A stretch of 64,000 nt of DNA. Origin: JAFGOG01 sp034429215. Lineage in GTDB: Bacteria; Chloroflexota; Anaerolineae; JAAYZQ01. This document shows, piece by piece, positions 41,971-50,349 of this stretch; position 1 is the first letter of the stretch, and each line of letters starts with the position of its first letter. The position numbers and the translations under genes are program-made. The notes under the pieces are model-generated. The model saw nothing but the letters and a program-made list of their open reading frames with translations. It was not told the origin of the DNA and ran no database searches. The DNA lies in NCBI GenBank assembly GCA_034429215.1, contig DAOUGI010000125.1, forward strand, positions 1 to 64,000. Reading direction: 5' to 3'.

Positions 41971-43395
41971 ATGAACCACAAACGGGCCAATCTCGTTGTT
42001 GAACGCCATTTTGACCCCGCAGACCAGGCCGCCGATCCCTACCCCCTGATCCCATTCGACTTGCCGCCCGGCGTCGGCCGGCTGGAGGTCCACTACACCT
42101 ACAGCGACCCGATCTCGCCAGACCCCCTTGAGTCGCAGCCGGGCAACGTCGTAGACCTGGGCGTGGTGGCTCCCGATGGCTTTCGCGGATGGAGCGGCAG
42201 CGCCCGGCCGTCTTTTATCCTGACGCCGGGGTGGGCCACGCCCGGCTATCTGCCCGGCCCGCCGGCGGCCGGCCGCTGGCACGTCCTGCTCGGGCTGTAC
42301 AAGCTGGCGCCCGATGGGTGTGACGTGCGGGCCGAGATCCGCTGGGAATTGGCAGAACCGGGAGCCGCTTTTGCCCCAGCTCCCATGTCATGGGATGGCC
42401 TATTCGAGCGTGTGGTGAGCGGATGGGGAAGTTGGTATCGCGGCGACCTGCACTCCCATTCGCACCACAGCGAAGCGCAGGGCTCCCTTCGCGACCTCCT
42501 GGCTGCCGCCCGGGCGCAGGGGCTCGACTTTTTGGCCATCACCGAGCACAACACGGTCAGCCACCTGATCGAGATGGCCGGCCGGCCGGAGCCTCCTTCG
42601 CCCCTGGTCATCCCGGCCATGGAGATCACCACCTACCACGGCCACGCCAACGCGCTCGGCATCCGGAGATGGCACGACTTTCGCTGCCGGACCGCTGCGC
42701 AGATGGCAGCCCTGTGCGCCGAGGTCCAGGCCGAAGGCGCGCTGTTTGTCGTCAACCATCCCAAGGTGACCGGCCCGCCGTGGGAGTGGGGCGACGAGGT
42801 CCAGGCCGACGCGATCGAGGTGTGGCAACAGCCGTGGCACGTGTTCAACTACCAGTCGCTGGGCACCTGGGACCGGCTGCTCAAGGAGGGGCGCCGCCTC
42901 ACCGCCGTGGGCGGCTCGGACAAGCACCAGGCGCCGTTCGACGGCTCGCTGGGCTTTCACGAGGTCGGGCAGCCCTGCACGTGGGTTTATGCCGAGGAGC
43001 TGTCGGCGCCGGCGCTGCTGGCCGGATTGCACGCCGGCCACGCCTTGATCACGGCCGGGCCGGCCGGGCCTCGCCTGGAGCTGACGGCCGCGGCTGATGC
43101 AAACACGGTCATGATGGGCGACAGGCTGTCACTGGCAGACGGCCAGGAGGCCCGCCTGTGCTGCCGGGTGACGGGCGCCGGCGGCATGTTCCTGCGGCTG
43201 GTGTCGGCCACCGGCGCGCTCCTGATCCCGATCGACGGGGACGATTGGAGCTACGACCGGCCGGTGACTGCCGGCGACGGCTACTGGCGGGCCGAAGTGA
43301 TCGAGCCGCCGCCTGCCCACCAGCGCGACGAACCGGCCGCGCACATGGCCTTGGCCCTGTCGAATCCGATCTATCTCGACGGCCAGCGCACTTGA
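41971..43395 (+). CDS. CehA/McbA family metallohydrolase (PHP domain)
   Basis: The 474-residue protein has an N-terminal beta-sandwich-like region (residues 1-150) and a PHP-type metal centre beginning RGDLHSHSHHSEAQGS, with FLAITEHNTV and MEITTYHGHAN further on. It ends with VGGSDKHQAPF and a C-terminal beta domain. These are hydrolases related to DNA polymerase PHP domains and to carbaryl hydrolase CehA; they hydrolyse phosphoesters or carbamates. No membrane segment or signal peptide. The role in this organism is unknown. Confidence 0.88.
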   Translation: MNHKRANLVVERHFDPADQAADPYPLIPFDLPPGVGRLEVHYTYSDPISPDPLESQPGNVVDLGVVAPDGFRGWSGSARPSFILTPGWATPGYLPGPPAAGRWHVLLGLYKLAPDGCDVRAEIRWELAEPGAAFAPAPMSWDGLFERVVSGWGSWYRGDLHSHSHHSEAQGSLRDLLAAARAQGLDFLAITEHNTVSHLIEMAGRPEPPSPLVIPAMEITTYHGHANALGIRRWHDFRCRTAAQMAALCAEVQAEGALFVVNHPKVTGPPWEWGDEVQADAIEVWQQPWHVFNYQSLGTWDRLLKEGRRLTAVGGSDKHQAPFDGSLGFHEVGQPCTWVYAEELSAPALLAGLHAGHALITAGPAGPRLELTAAADANTVMMGDRLSLADGQEARLCCRVTGAGGMFLRLVSATGALLIPIDGDDWSYDRPVTAGDGYWRAEVIEPPPAHQRDEPAAHMALALSNPIYLDGQRT

Positions 43396-43403
43396 CGGGC
43401 AGG

Positions 43404-43432
43404 TTGACTTGGCGCCATGGCTGGGCTATAAT
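43404..43432 (+). promoter_or_regulatory. Sigma-70-type promoter of lpdA
   Basis: TTGACT (43404-43409), a 17-base spacer and TATAAT (43427-43432), 29 bases upstream of the lpdA start. Confidence 0.85.
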
Positions 43433-43461
43433 GGGCAAGGACCAACTACAGGGAGGGGCAC

Positions 43462-44871
43462 GTGAGCGAATTCGACCTGGTTATCATCGGCGGAGGGACC
43501 GGCGGTTATGTGTGCGCCATCCGGGCGGCGCAGCTCGGCCTGAAGGCGGCGTTGGTGGAAAAGGACCGGCTGGGGGGAGTGTGCTTGAACTGGGGATGCA
43601 TCCCCACCAAAGCGCTGCTGTGGAGCGCGGGCGCCTACCTGCAGACCCGCCGCCTGGAAGAGTTCGGCGTGCGCCTGGAGGGCAAGGTCTCGCCTGATTT
43701 TGCAGCCATGATGGCCCGCAAGGAGCAGATCGTGGCCACGCTGGTGGGCGGCGTTCAGGATCTGTTGGCCGGGCACGGGGTGAACGTGGTGCACGGCACG
43801 GCACGGTTAGCCAGCCCTCACAGCGTGGAGGTCACCCTGGACGACGGCGAGCTGACCGCCCTGACAGCGCGTAACGTCGTCATCGCTACCGGATCGGTGC
43901 CGGCCCGACCACCCGTCCCCGGGCTGGATCTGGCCGGCGTCATCACCAGTAACGGGGTGATGACGCTCCAGGCGGTGCCCCACCGCCTGGCGATCATCGG
44001 AGGCGGGGTGATCGGCATCGAGTTTGCCACCCTCTTTAGTGCGCTGGGCGCGCAGGTCACCGTGGTGGAGATGCTGCCCCACCTTCTGCCGCCGGTGGAC
44101 CGCGAGCTGGCCAAGCGGTACCGGCCGATCCTGCGCCAACAAGGCATCGAGGTGCGGCTGGAAGCCCGCGTGGAAGAGGTTACCGCCGTGGAGAGCGGGC
44201 TGGCAGTCCGCTATACGCTCAAGGGCCAGACCGAGACGGTCGAGGCGGACCTGGTGTTGAACGCCACCGGCCGGGTGCCTTTCAGCGACGGCCTGGGCCT
44301 GGATGAGCTGGGGGTAGCGCGACAGCGGGGCCGGGTGCCGGTGGACAACCACATGGCGACGAACGTCCCGAGCGTGTATGCCATCGGCGACGTGACGGGT
44401 GAGGTGCTGCTGGCCCACGTCGCCAGCCGCCAAGGCGAGGTCGCCGCAGAGGTCATCGCCGGACATGACAGCCAGATGGACTATCGCGCCGTGCCCAACG
44501 TCGTGTTCACCATGCCCGAGATCGCCGGGGTAGGGCTGACCTCGCAGGAAGCCAAAGAACAAGGGATCGAGGTAGAGGTAGGCTCGTTCCCCTTCTCCGC
44601 CAGCGGCAAGGCGCTGACCCAGGGCGAAACGGAGGGCCAGGTGCGGCTGCTGTGTGAGCCAGGGAGCGGCCGGGTGCTGGGCATGCACATGTTCGGGCCG
44701 GGCGCCAGCGAGCTGGTGGCCGAAGGGGCGCTCGCCATCCAATTGGGCGCCACGGCCAAGGAGATTGCCGAGACGATCCACGCCCACCCCACACTGCCGG
44801 AGGCGCTGGCCGAGGCAGCCCGGGCGGTGGCCTTTGGCGGGGCCATTCACTACCGAAAACTGGGCAGGTGA
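43462..44871 (+). CDS. lpdA: Dihydrolipoyl dehydrogenase
   Basis: The 469-residue protein starts at GTG 43462 with AGGGAGGGG upstream. It has the FAD-binding GGGTGGYVCA, the redox-active disulfide CLNWGC (C41, C46), the NAD-binding GGGVIGIEFATLF, and the C-terminal His-Glu pair in HAHPTLPEALAE. It reoxidises the dihydrolipoyl arms of 2-oxoacid dehydrogenase or glycine-cleavage complexes. Here it stands alone with a radical SAM gene starting seven bases after its stop. No E1/E2 genes are adjacent, so the partner complexes are encoded elsewhere. Confidence 0.95.
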   Translation: MSEFDLVIIGGGTGGYVCAIRAAQLGLKAALVEKDRLGGVCLNWGCIPTKALLWSAGAYLQTRRLEEFGVRLEGKVSPDFAAMMARKEQIVATLVGGVQDLLAGHGVNVVHGTARLASPHSVEVTLDDGELTALTARNVVIATGSVPARPPVPGLDLAGVITSNGVMTLQAVPHRLAIIGGGVIGIEFATLFSALGAQVTVVEMLPHLLPPVDRELAKRYRPILRQQGIEVRLEARVEEVTAVESGLAVRYTLKGQTETVEADLVLNATGRVPFSDGLGLDELGVARQRGRVPVDNHMATNVPSVYAIGDVTGEVLLAHVASRQGEVAAEVIAGHDSQMDYRAVPNVVFTMPEIAGVGLTSQEAKEQGIEVEVGSFPFSASGKALTQGETEGQVRLLCEPGSGRVLGMHMFGPGASELVAEGALAIQLGATAKEIAETIHAHPTLPEALAEAARAVAFGGAIHYRKLGR

Positions 44872-44878
44872 GCGCCGG

Positions 44879-45829
44879 GTGGAAGCCAAGGTTAAGGTGT
44901 CGATCGGCACCGCCGTGGTGCTGGGCCTGGCCCGGGCGCCAATGGCCGCCGCGCCGACTACGGCCTACCTGATGCTGGGCGGCCGCTGCCAGATGAACTG
45001 CGCCTTTTGCGCCCAGGCCCGCGACAGCAAGGCCAGCACCCTGAACCTGTCACGGGTGACCTGGCCGGAATATCCCCTCGACAGTGTCATCGAGCGATTG
45101 GCCCAGGCGGCAGCCAATGGTGCAGTCCGCCGCGCCTGCCTGCAAGTGACCGTCACCGCGACTGCCTTTGCCCAGGCGCGCGCCGTCGTGCAGGCGGTGA
45201 AGGCGGCATCGGCCGTCCCGTTCGACGTCGCTTTCCTGCCCCACAGCATGGACCAGGTGCGCCAGATCGTGGAGGCAGGCGCCGACCACGTCGGATTTGG
45301 CCTGGATGCCGCCTGCGAGCAGGTTTTCTACCAGGTGAAGGGCGGCAACTGGGCGCACAGCCTGGCCATGATCGAGCAGGCGGCTCAAGCCTTTCCCGGC
45401 CAGGCAGCGCTGCACCTGATCGTCGGGCTGGGCGAGACGGAACAGGAGATGGCCGAGCGGATCCAGTGGGCGCACGACCGGGGGGTGACGACCGGCCTGT
45501 TCGCTTTTACCCCGCTGCGCGGCACCCATCTGGCCGACCGGCCGCCGCCTGCCCTGGCGGTCTACCGCCGGATGCAGGCCGCCCGCTGGCTGATCGCCCA
45601 CGGCCTGGCCCGCGCCGAGGGGATGGCATTCGACGCACAGGGCCGCCTGCTCGGCCTGGGCGCGCCGCTGCCCACCCTGGGCGAGCCTTTCCAGACCTCC
45701 GGCTGCCCCGACTGCAACCGCCCCTTTTACAACGAGCAGCCGGGCGGCACCATGTACAACTATCCGCGGCCGCTGACCGCCGAGGAGGCAGGGCGGGCCG
45801 TACAGGAGATGGAGCTGCGGGAGGGATGA
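44879..45829 (+). CDS. BioB/LipS-like radical SAM enzyme
   Basis: From GTG 44879 the protein has 316 residues with the cluster motif CQMNCAFCAQA, preceded by LMLGGR, and a second cysteine pair CPDCNRPFYNEQPGG at the C-terminus that may hold an auxiliary Fe-S cluster. The barrel landmarks LIVGLGETEQEM and FTPLRGTHLA are present. Biotin synthase and the two-component lipoyl synthase LipS1/LipS2 share this pattern. Being coupled to lpdA makes a lipoyl-synthase-type role attractive, but this is inference from neighbourhood. A strong terminator follows the stop codon by about 45 bases. Confidence 0.8.
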   Translation: MEAKVKVSIGTAVVLGLARAPMAAAPTTAYLMLGGRCQMNCAFCAQARDSKASTLNLSRVTWPEYPLDSVIERLAQAAANGAVRRACLQVTVTATAFAQARAVVQAVKAASAVPFDVAFLPHSMDQVRQIVEAGADHVGFGLDAACEQVFYQVKGGNWAHSLAMIEQAAQAFPGQAALHLIVGLGETEQEMAERIQWAHDRGVTTGLFAFTPLRGTHLADRPPPALAVYRRMQAARWLIAHGLARAEGMAFDAQGRLLGLGAPLPTLGEPFQTSGCPDCNRPFYNEQPGGTMYNYPRPLTAEEAGRAVQEMELREG

Positions 45830-45874
45830 TGAGCGACCCCCAGCCAACGCCGATGCTGTGCCAATACCGCAAGA

Positions 45875-45915
45875 GAAAGGCCCGGTTCCATAACGGAACC
45901 GGGCCTTTCATTTTT
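45875..45915. terminator. Intrinsic terminator after the radical SAM gene
   Basis: A perfect 15-bp stem (45875-45889 with 45895-45909) with a five-base loop is followed by ATTTTT. It also faces the convergent DUF4342 gene. Confidence 0.88.
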
Positions 45916-45923
45916 CGCCCCGT

Positions 45924-46226
45924 CTATGATACGGCAGGCGGTTGGTCGCGCTCAATGCGCACCGTGCAGCCGCCAAGCAGCGCCGCACCCACCATGACCG
46001 CGGTGATAAACGGCATGTAGAAGGCCAGCACTGCGCCACCGGCTATCCCCATAGCCAGCGGGATGTTCAGCAATATGCGGTCGTTGCGGGTGACGATGAC
46101 CCGCCTGGCGGTTCCCTCGTGGACGACATCGCTGATCGTCTTTTGCAGATCTTTGCCCTGCACCTTGAACTCTTCCACACACGGCGGTTGTTCTTCAGCC
46201 TTTGACGTCGTTTGCTCTTCGCTCAT
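45924..46226 (-). CDS. DUF4342 domain-containing protein
   Basis: The 100-residue protein has the DUF4342 pattern: a charged N-terminal part (VEEFKVQGKDLQKTISDVVH), RVIVTRNDRILLNIPLAMG and one membrane segment (VLAFYMPFITAVMVGAALLG). The family is small and uncharacterised and may bind other membrane partners. GGAGTGGCAAAAG precedes the ATG. Confidence 0.85.
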   Translation of the reverse strand: MSEEQTTSKAEEQPPCVEEFKVQGKDLQKTISDVVHEGTARRVIVTRNDRILLNIPLAMGIAGGAVLAFYMPFITAVMVGAALLGGCTVRIERDQPPAVS

Positions 46227-46397
46227 CTTTTGCCACTCCTTCCACGTTTGTCACATATCAATACGCAGACCCCAGCACAAGGTTTCAAGCGCGGGTGGGA
46301 TACATTGACAAGTCCCTTCCCCTGCGGTATACCGGCATCCGGTCGAGGGCCTCATGATGAGCATCCTTCACGTTCTGCTGCCAAGTGGCCGCCTCCA

Positions 46398-46570
46398 TCG
46401 CCGCCGGCCCGCCTGGACCTGACGCCTCGCGGAGCGGAGCTGTTGGCCGGTTACCTGGGCACGCTGGCCGAGCTGCTGGCCGCCTGGTCGCCCGTCACCT
46501 GCCCGCACGGCCGCCCGGCGTTGTTCCGGCTGACGGTGGAGGAGATCGAGAGGGCTTTCTGCGCCGCTGA
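46398..46570 (+). pseudogene. mutL: mutL C-terminal remnant
   Basis: Frames here encode LDLTPRGAELLAG ... VTCPHGRPALFRLTVEEIER, which matches the C-terminal end of DNA mismatch repair protein MutL (the CPHGRP motif is diagnostic). The last residues need a frame change: in the neighbouring frame the sequence reads GFLRR then a stop at 46568-46570. No upstream MutL sequence (ATPase domain) is present, so this is a fragment. The remaining part of the 346-base gap (46227-46397) holds only a promoter-like TTGACA-17-TATACC at 46305-46333. Confidence 0.7.
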
Positions 46571-46572
46571 CC

Positions 46573-47019
46573 TTAAGCCTGGCCCGGCGCCAGGCGCTTT
46601 TTCAGGGAATAGCGGCGATGGCCACTGCCGGCCGGTATGTCCTCCAATTCGGCAAAGACCGAATAGCCCTGCTTTTCGTAGAATCTGAGCGCTTGAAAGT
46701 CCATCGTGTCGAGGTGGGCGCTGCGGCAGCCACGCCGGACGGCCTCGGCCTCGGCGGCAGCCAGCAGGGATTGGCCGTACCCTTGGCCGCGCAGGCCTTC
46801 TTCGACCCACAGGATCTCGGTATAGAGCCAGCCCCAGTAGGTTCCGCCGACCAGGCCGGCGACGATCTGCCCGCCGGCGTCACGGACCAGGATCAGCAGC
46901 GGCCGGAGCTGATCGTCGGGTGTCCAGGCGAGGTTGAACGCGGTGAGCTGCGCCCGCACAAACTGGGCGTCGGCAGGGCTGGGGGTTTCCTCAAGTGTGA
47001 TAGTGTAACTTGTGTCCAT
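46573..47019 (-). CDS. GNAT family N-acetyltransferase
   Basis: The 148-residue protein starts at ATG 47019 (MDTSYTITLEE). It has the GNAT fold with AGGQIVAGLVGGTYWGWLYTE, split here as AGLVGGTYWGW and EILWVEEGLRGQGYGQSLL (acetyl-CoA loop RGQGYG), and RFYEKQGYSVF. Such small enzymes acetylate amines, proteins or drugs. It is followed on the same strand after 16 bases by the SRA-HNH gene's end (genes read toward lower coordinates, so the nuclease gene is upstream). Ribosome-binding site is weak. Confidence 0.87.
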   Translation of the reverse strand: MDTSYTITLEETPSPADAQFVRAQLTAFNLAWTPDDQLRPLLILVRDAGGQIVAGLVGGTYWGWLYTEILWVEEGLRGQGYGQSLLAAAEAEAVRRGCRSAHLDTMDFQALRFYEKQGYSVFAELEDIPAGSGHRRYSLKKRLAPGQA

Positions 47020-47035
47020 AGATCTATCAAGCCTG

Positions 47036-47725
47036 CTAGACAATTTTGTCTGATTTCTCAAGGTTATGGCGGGCGCACAACAGCTGTACGTTTTCTGGCT
47101 TGATTGAGGTGCCCCCCTTCGAATAAGGCAAGACATGATCGAAATGCAGCTCATCCGTTGCTCCGCAGACAACACATTTGCCGCCATCACGCTGCCAAAC
47201 AGCTAGTTTCACTGCCGTCGGAATGATTCTGCGCCGTTGAATGTGGCCTGATGGTGGTTGGTCAAAATCCTCATCACCTTCAACAGCAACTAACTTGAAC
47301 TTGAAGACTGTTCTGGTTCCGTCGCTTTCCTGCCACGAGTCCACAAGATGAAAAACACCGTTGTACGACCATATGCCCTGATGCAGTTTTTCGTACACTC
47401 GCACCCGTTCAGGCGAGCGCTGGTCGCATTTGAACGCTTGAGCTGCTTGATGAAACTTGCCATTCTCGGTAGGCATTCTGCCGGGAGTCCATTCTGGTTG
47501 GTCAACAGCTTTTGGTTGGGGGATATTCGTACTGCGTGGCTGATCGTGGCCCTCATATATAAGGGTGGTTCCATCATCCTCCACCCGATCTCGGTACGGT
47601 GCATTCCGACGCAGGGACATCAGGATTACAGAGTGACCATGGCCTAATCCGAAATTCATGCCACGCTGCAAACTCGCGCCCTCCCGACGGCACATTTCCA
47701 GGTAAGAGATGATTTCGTTTGCCAT
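47036..47725 (-). CDS. SRA(YDG)-HNH fusion, candidate modification-dependent restriction endonuclease
   Basis: The 229-residue protein has an SRA-like N-terminal domain (LGHGHSVILMSLRRNAPYRD, EDDGTTLIYEGHDQ, GIWSYNGVFHLVDSW) that in related proteins recognises 5-methylcytosine or other modified bases, and a C-terminal HNH nuclease with CVVCGATD, LHFDHVLPYSKGG and LLCARHN. The pair fits type IV-like nucleases that cut modified foreign DNA. There is no methylase nearby, consistent with that. The start at 47725 (MANEIISYLEM) lies 26 bases from the tandem GNAT stop. The nuclease is less GC-rich than its neighbours, suggesting transfer. Confidence 0.85.
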   Translation of the reverse strand: MANEIISYLEMCRREGASLQRGMNFGLGHGHSVILMSLRRNAPYRDRVEDDGTTLIYEGHDQPRSTNIPQPKAVDQPEWTPGRMPTENGKFHQAAQAFKCDQRSPERVRVYEKLHQGIWSYNGVFHLVDSWQESDGTRTVFKFKLVAVEGDEDFDQPPSGHIQRRRIIPTAVKLAVWQRDGGKCVVCGATDELHFDHVLPYSKGGTSIKPENVQLLCARHNLEKSDKIV

Positions 47726-47751
47726 GATCCCTCGATAAAAGCCCGGTGCGG

Positions 47752-48675
47752 CTAACCCTCCCTAGCATACCCGTAGGTCCGGCAAATAGGCCGGAATCCC
47801 ACCGATTGGTACAGCCGCATGGCTGCCTCTTCGCTCGCATCCACCGGCCCGACGACGACACTCTCAGCGCCGTGAGCCCGCATACGCCCCAAATCGGCCA
47901 GCGCCGCCGCCTGGCCCAGTCCCTGCCGCCGGAAGGCCGGGCGCGTTCCGACCGGCTCAAACTCGCCCACGCGGTTAGCCCGGTCTAGCCAACCCAGGCA
48001 AAAGGCCGCTATTGTGCCGTCTGGCGCAACGACCACCGTATCCAGGTCACGGTCGTAGCCCGGCGTCCGCATCAGGCGCAGGTAAGCTTCATCGGTCACC
48101 CGCGTCGAGTCAAAGGCATCACGATGGGCGGCAGCCCGCGCCGCGGCCTCTTGCTCACCAGCCACCGGACGCACCACAAACCCGCCCGGCAGTGACGGCT
48201 CGGGCACGGGCTCGTCGAGCGGGTAGATAAAGAGCACCCCTTCGTCGTCGGTCCGCCGAAAGCCACACCGTTGCAGGGTTGTGATCTGGGCCTGGTCGTC
48301 CTCGTAGACCCCGACGTCGGTGACCAGGCGACAGGCCACTGTCGCCTGGGAGCGCTGCGCCTCCACCCAGTCCAACATCTCCTCTTCCAGGCCACGGCCA
48401 CGCTGCCGGGGGTGGACCTGGAGCTCAAAGGAGATAACCCCGGCCCGGTAGCGGGACGGCGTCCAGACGGCAAAGCCGGCCAGATTGCCGCCATCGTCGT
48501 TCCACAGGCGGAAGGTGCGGCCCAGATCGTGGCGCAGCGATTGGAGGAAAAGGCGCCACACCAGGTCGCCCACGTGCCAGCAGTTGTGGTTGCCGCCAGC
48601 CCGCATCGAGACCAGCAGATCCGCCATCCGCTGGGTGTCGATCGGACCCTGGTAGGGATGTGATGAGAAGGCCAT
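47752..48675 (-). CDS. Tandem-GNAT acetyltransferase, paralogue of 40993
   Basis: The 307-residue protein starts at ATG 48675 (AAGG seven bases upstream). The N-terminal half is a GNAT-like domain with VHPRQRGRGLEEEMLDWVEA. The C-terminal half has GTRPAFRRQGLGQAAALADLGR and RLYQSVGFRPICRTYGYA. It shares the tandem layout and several stretches with the protein at 40993-41913. The C-terminal loop fits acetyl-CoA binding. Substrate unknown. It is 10 bases downstream of the alpha/beta hydrolase gene. Confidence 0.87.
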   Translation of the reverse strand: MAFSSHPYQGPIDTQRMADLLVSMRAGGNHNCWHVGDLVWRLFLQSLRHDLGRTFRLWNDDGGNLAGFAVWTPSRYRAGVISFELQVHPRQRGRGLEEEMLDWVEAQRSQATVACRLVTDVGVYEDDQAQITTLQRCGFRRTDDEGVLFIYPLDEPVPEPSLPGGFVVRPVAGEQEAAARAAAHRDAFDSTRVTDEAYLRLMRTPGYDRDLDTVVVAPDGTIAAFCLGWLDRANRVGEFEPVGTRPAFRRQGLGQAAALADLGRMRAHGAESVVVGPVDASEEAAMRLYQSVGFRPICRTYGYAREG

Positions 48676-48685
48676 CGATAACCTT

Positions 48686-49459
48686 CTACCTCTCAGCCGG
48701 CAGCCTGGCCAGCATCCAGTCGTAACTCTGCGCCCACAGCGCCTCGCGCTCGCCGTCGGCCAGTACGTTGTGGCCGGAATTCTCCAGCCAGACCAGCGTC
48801 TTGTCGGTCGAAGCCACCCGGTCATGAACGATCTGCGCCGCCTGCGGGTCCAGGTGCTTGTCGCGCCGTCCCTGGAAGATCAACACCGGCCGGCCGACGC
48901 GGGGCAGCAGCTTGAGCACTTGGCGCTGCAGCAGATAGACCTCAGAGGCGCCCCACAGCGGGGTGTCATCGTAGCACCAGATGCGGCCGCCGGCCTGTGG
49001 GTCGCCCAGGTCGCTGTCACCCATGGCGCCCCTGGGGTTGTATTTGAGCAGGTAGCGGAGGCCGAGGGTCAACGGCATGCGCCGGTCCTGCAGCTTGACC
49101 GCGGGGGCCATGACGATCAGGCCGGGGATCTCGGGGCGCCTGGCCCCCAGCCACAGGGTCAGCAGCGACCCCAACGACAGGCCGCCGACAAAGACGGCCC
49201 GGCAGCAGCGCTGGAGATCGTCGAGCGCCGACTCGACCGTTTCGGCCCACGCCTGCCAGCGGATGCGGGTCAGGTCCAGCGGCGTGGTGCCGTGGCCGGG
49301 CAACAGCGGGCAGCGGACCGTAAGGCCCCGGGCAGCCAGGTACTCACCCATCGGCCGCGTTTCGGCCACTGAGCCGGTAAAGCCGTGGATCAGCAACACG
49401 CCGCAGGATCCGCCACCGGCGCTATAGGCTGACGGATCGAGGTGTGCAGGTTGAGGCAT
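48686..49459 (-). CDS. Alpha/beta hydrolase, Est30/monoglyceride-lipase-like
   Basis: The 257-residue protein has the oxyanion loop VLLIHGFTGS, the nucleophile elbow GGLSLGSLL, a late aspartate in IFQGRRDKHLD and the catalytic histidine in ENSGHNVLAD. Length and lid-like insert (RRMPLTLGLRYLLKYNPRG) fit carboxylesterase Est30 or thermostable monoglyceride lipases. It is cytoplasmic with no signal peptide. It may hydrolyse short-chain esters or monoglycerides. Confidence 0.9.
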   Translation of the reverse strand: MPQPAHLDPSAYSAGGGSCGVLLIHGFTGSVAETRPMGEYLAARGLTVRCPLLPGHGTTPLDLTRIRWQAWAETVESALDDLQRCCRAVFVGGLSLGSLLTLWLGARRPEIPGLIVMAPAVKLQDRRMPLTLGLRYLLKYNPRGAMGDSDLGDPQAGGRIWCYDDTPLWGASEVYLLQRQVLKLLPRVGRPVLIFQGRRDKHLDPQAAQIVHDRVASTDKTLVWLENSGHNVLADGEREALWAQSYDWMLARLPAER

Positions 49460-49564
49460 CGAACTCTTCCTTCCACGTAAACGATGCGGATTTCAAGGTG
49501 AGCAGGCCAGATCAGGTTGTCGAGGAAATGGAGAATTTCCAGGAGGATGGACGGGGTAAAGAGA

Positions 49565-49593
49565 ATCCCCGACCATCATCCACAGTCGGGGAT
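49565..49593 (-). terminator. Hairpin downstream of the small membrane gene
   Basis: ATCCCCGAC (49565-49573) pairs with GTCGGGGAT (49585-49593); the minus-strand continuation is TCTCTTTACC, a weak T-rich tail. The rest of 49460-49663 shows no gene. Confidence 0.55.
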
Positions 49594-49663
49594 ATTGAGG
49601 AAGGCACAAGCCAGCATTGTTGCGGAGCCAACCAACCGCCGGCTTGTACCTCCTCTCGGCCTG

Positions 49664-49837
49664 TTATATGCCTTGGAACAGGTTGCCGATGGCCAAAAGC
49701 ACAAAGCCGACCACGAGCAGCCAAAACCCGAACCCGCTAAACAGAAAATCAGGGGCCACGAGCTGGATGATAAAACCAACTATGGCCAGCAGAACGGCGA
49801 TCACGAACGTGATAAACTTGGGTGTGCTAAGTTTCAT
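49664..49837 (-). CDS. Small two-helix membrane protein
   Basis: The 57-residue protein starts at ATG 49837 with TGGAGGGAAAG directly upstream. It consists of two membrane helices (FITFVIAVLLAIVGFII and FGFWLLVVGFVLLAIGNLF). This pattern is widespread in Chloroflexota and other bacteria as a small uncharacterised membrane protein. It lies downstream of the DUF2267-like gene but separated by 121 bases. Confidence 0.72.
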   Translation of the reverse strand: MKLSTPKFITFVIAVLLAIVGFIIQLVAPDFLFSGFGFWLLVVGFVLLAIGNLFQGI

Positions 49838-49958
49838 CTTTCCCTCCAAAGTTATGAGATTGGTGGCCTTCCCGGCTCCGTAGCCATCCGGCTAGTCTTC
49901 GAAGGCCTTTCCGTCAACTCGTCTCTACGAACTTTTGAGACGAGGTTAAGCGGCTCAA

Positions 49959-50174
49959 CTACAGGCTCTTGATCAATCTGTACAGATGCTCGAGCAATCC
50001 ACCCGAGCGCTTGGGCACGTCACCTACATCACTATTGAGCAGATCATCGATCTGACCGGCCACAGACCCTGGCAGCCCGTCCTGGAGAAAACCTAGGACC
50101 GTCTCGACCGCTTTGCCGGCCTGATCTTCTGTGATGCCGGACTTGGCCGTCACCTGTTTGATCAGCTCATCCAT
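49959..50174 (-). CDS. Small helical protein, DUF2267/DUF2780-like
   Basis: The 71-residue acidic protein has the pattern MDELIKQVTAKSGITEDQ, AVETVLGFLQDGLPG and QIDDLLNSD, which fits DUF2267- or DUF2780-type helical proteins often encoded near stress genes. The function is unknown. GGACCTC lies upstream of the ATG. It is divergent from the ABC-F gene at 50383. Confidence 0.78.
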   Translation of the reverse strand: MDELIKQVTAKSGITEDQAGKAVETVLGFLQDGLPGSVAGQIDDLLNSDVGDVPKRSGGLLEHLYRLIKSL

Positions 50175-50349
50175 GAGGTCCTTTTCCAGAATCGCACCGT
50201 TATTATATCACAAATATCAAAATAAAGCAAACCGGCAATTCCTATAACAGCAAGCGCATCAAGCCAGATACTTCCCGATTGTTGTAACACGTCCAAGCAG
50301 GACAAGTTACGGATTTGATCCAATCTGAATTGGCCGGCCGTTGGGCGAT

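Noticed and set aside
45829..46020. Extension of the radical SAM frame or a small gene over the terminator
   Set aside because: It would read through a strong intrinsic terminator and antisense to DUF4342.
46305..46333. TTGACA-17-TATACC promoter before the mutL remnant
   Set aside because: Good match but no intact gene follows; kept as a note in the pseudogene entry.
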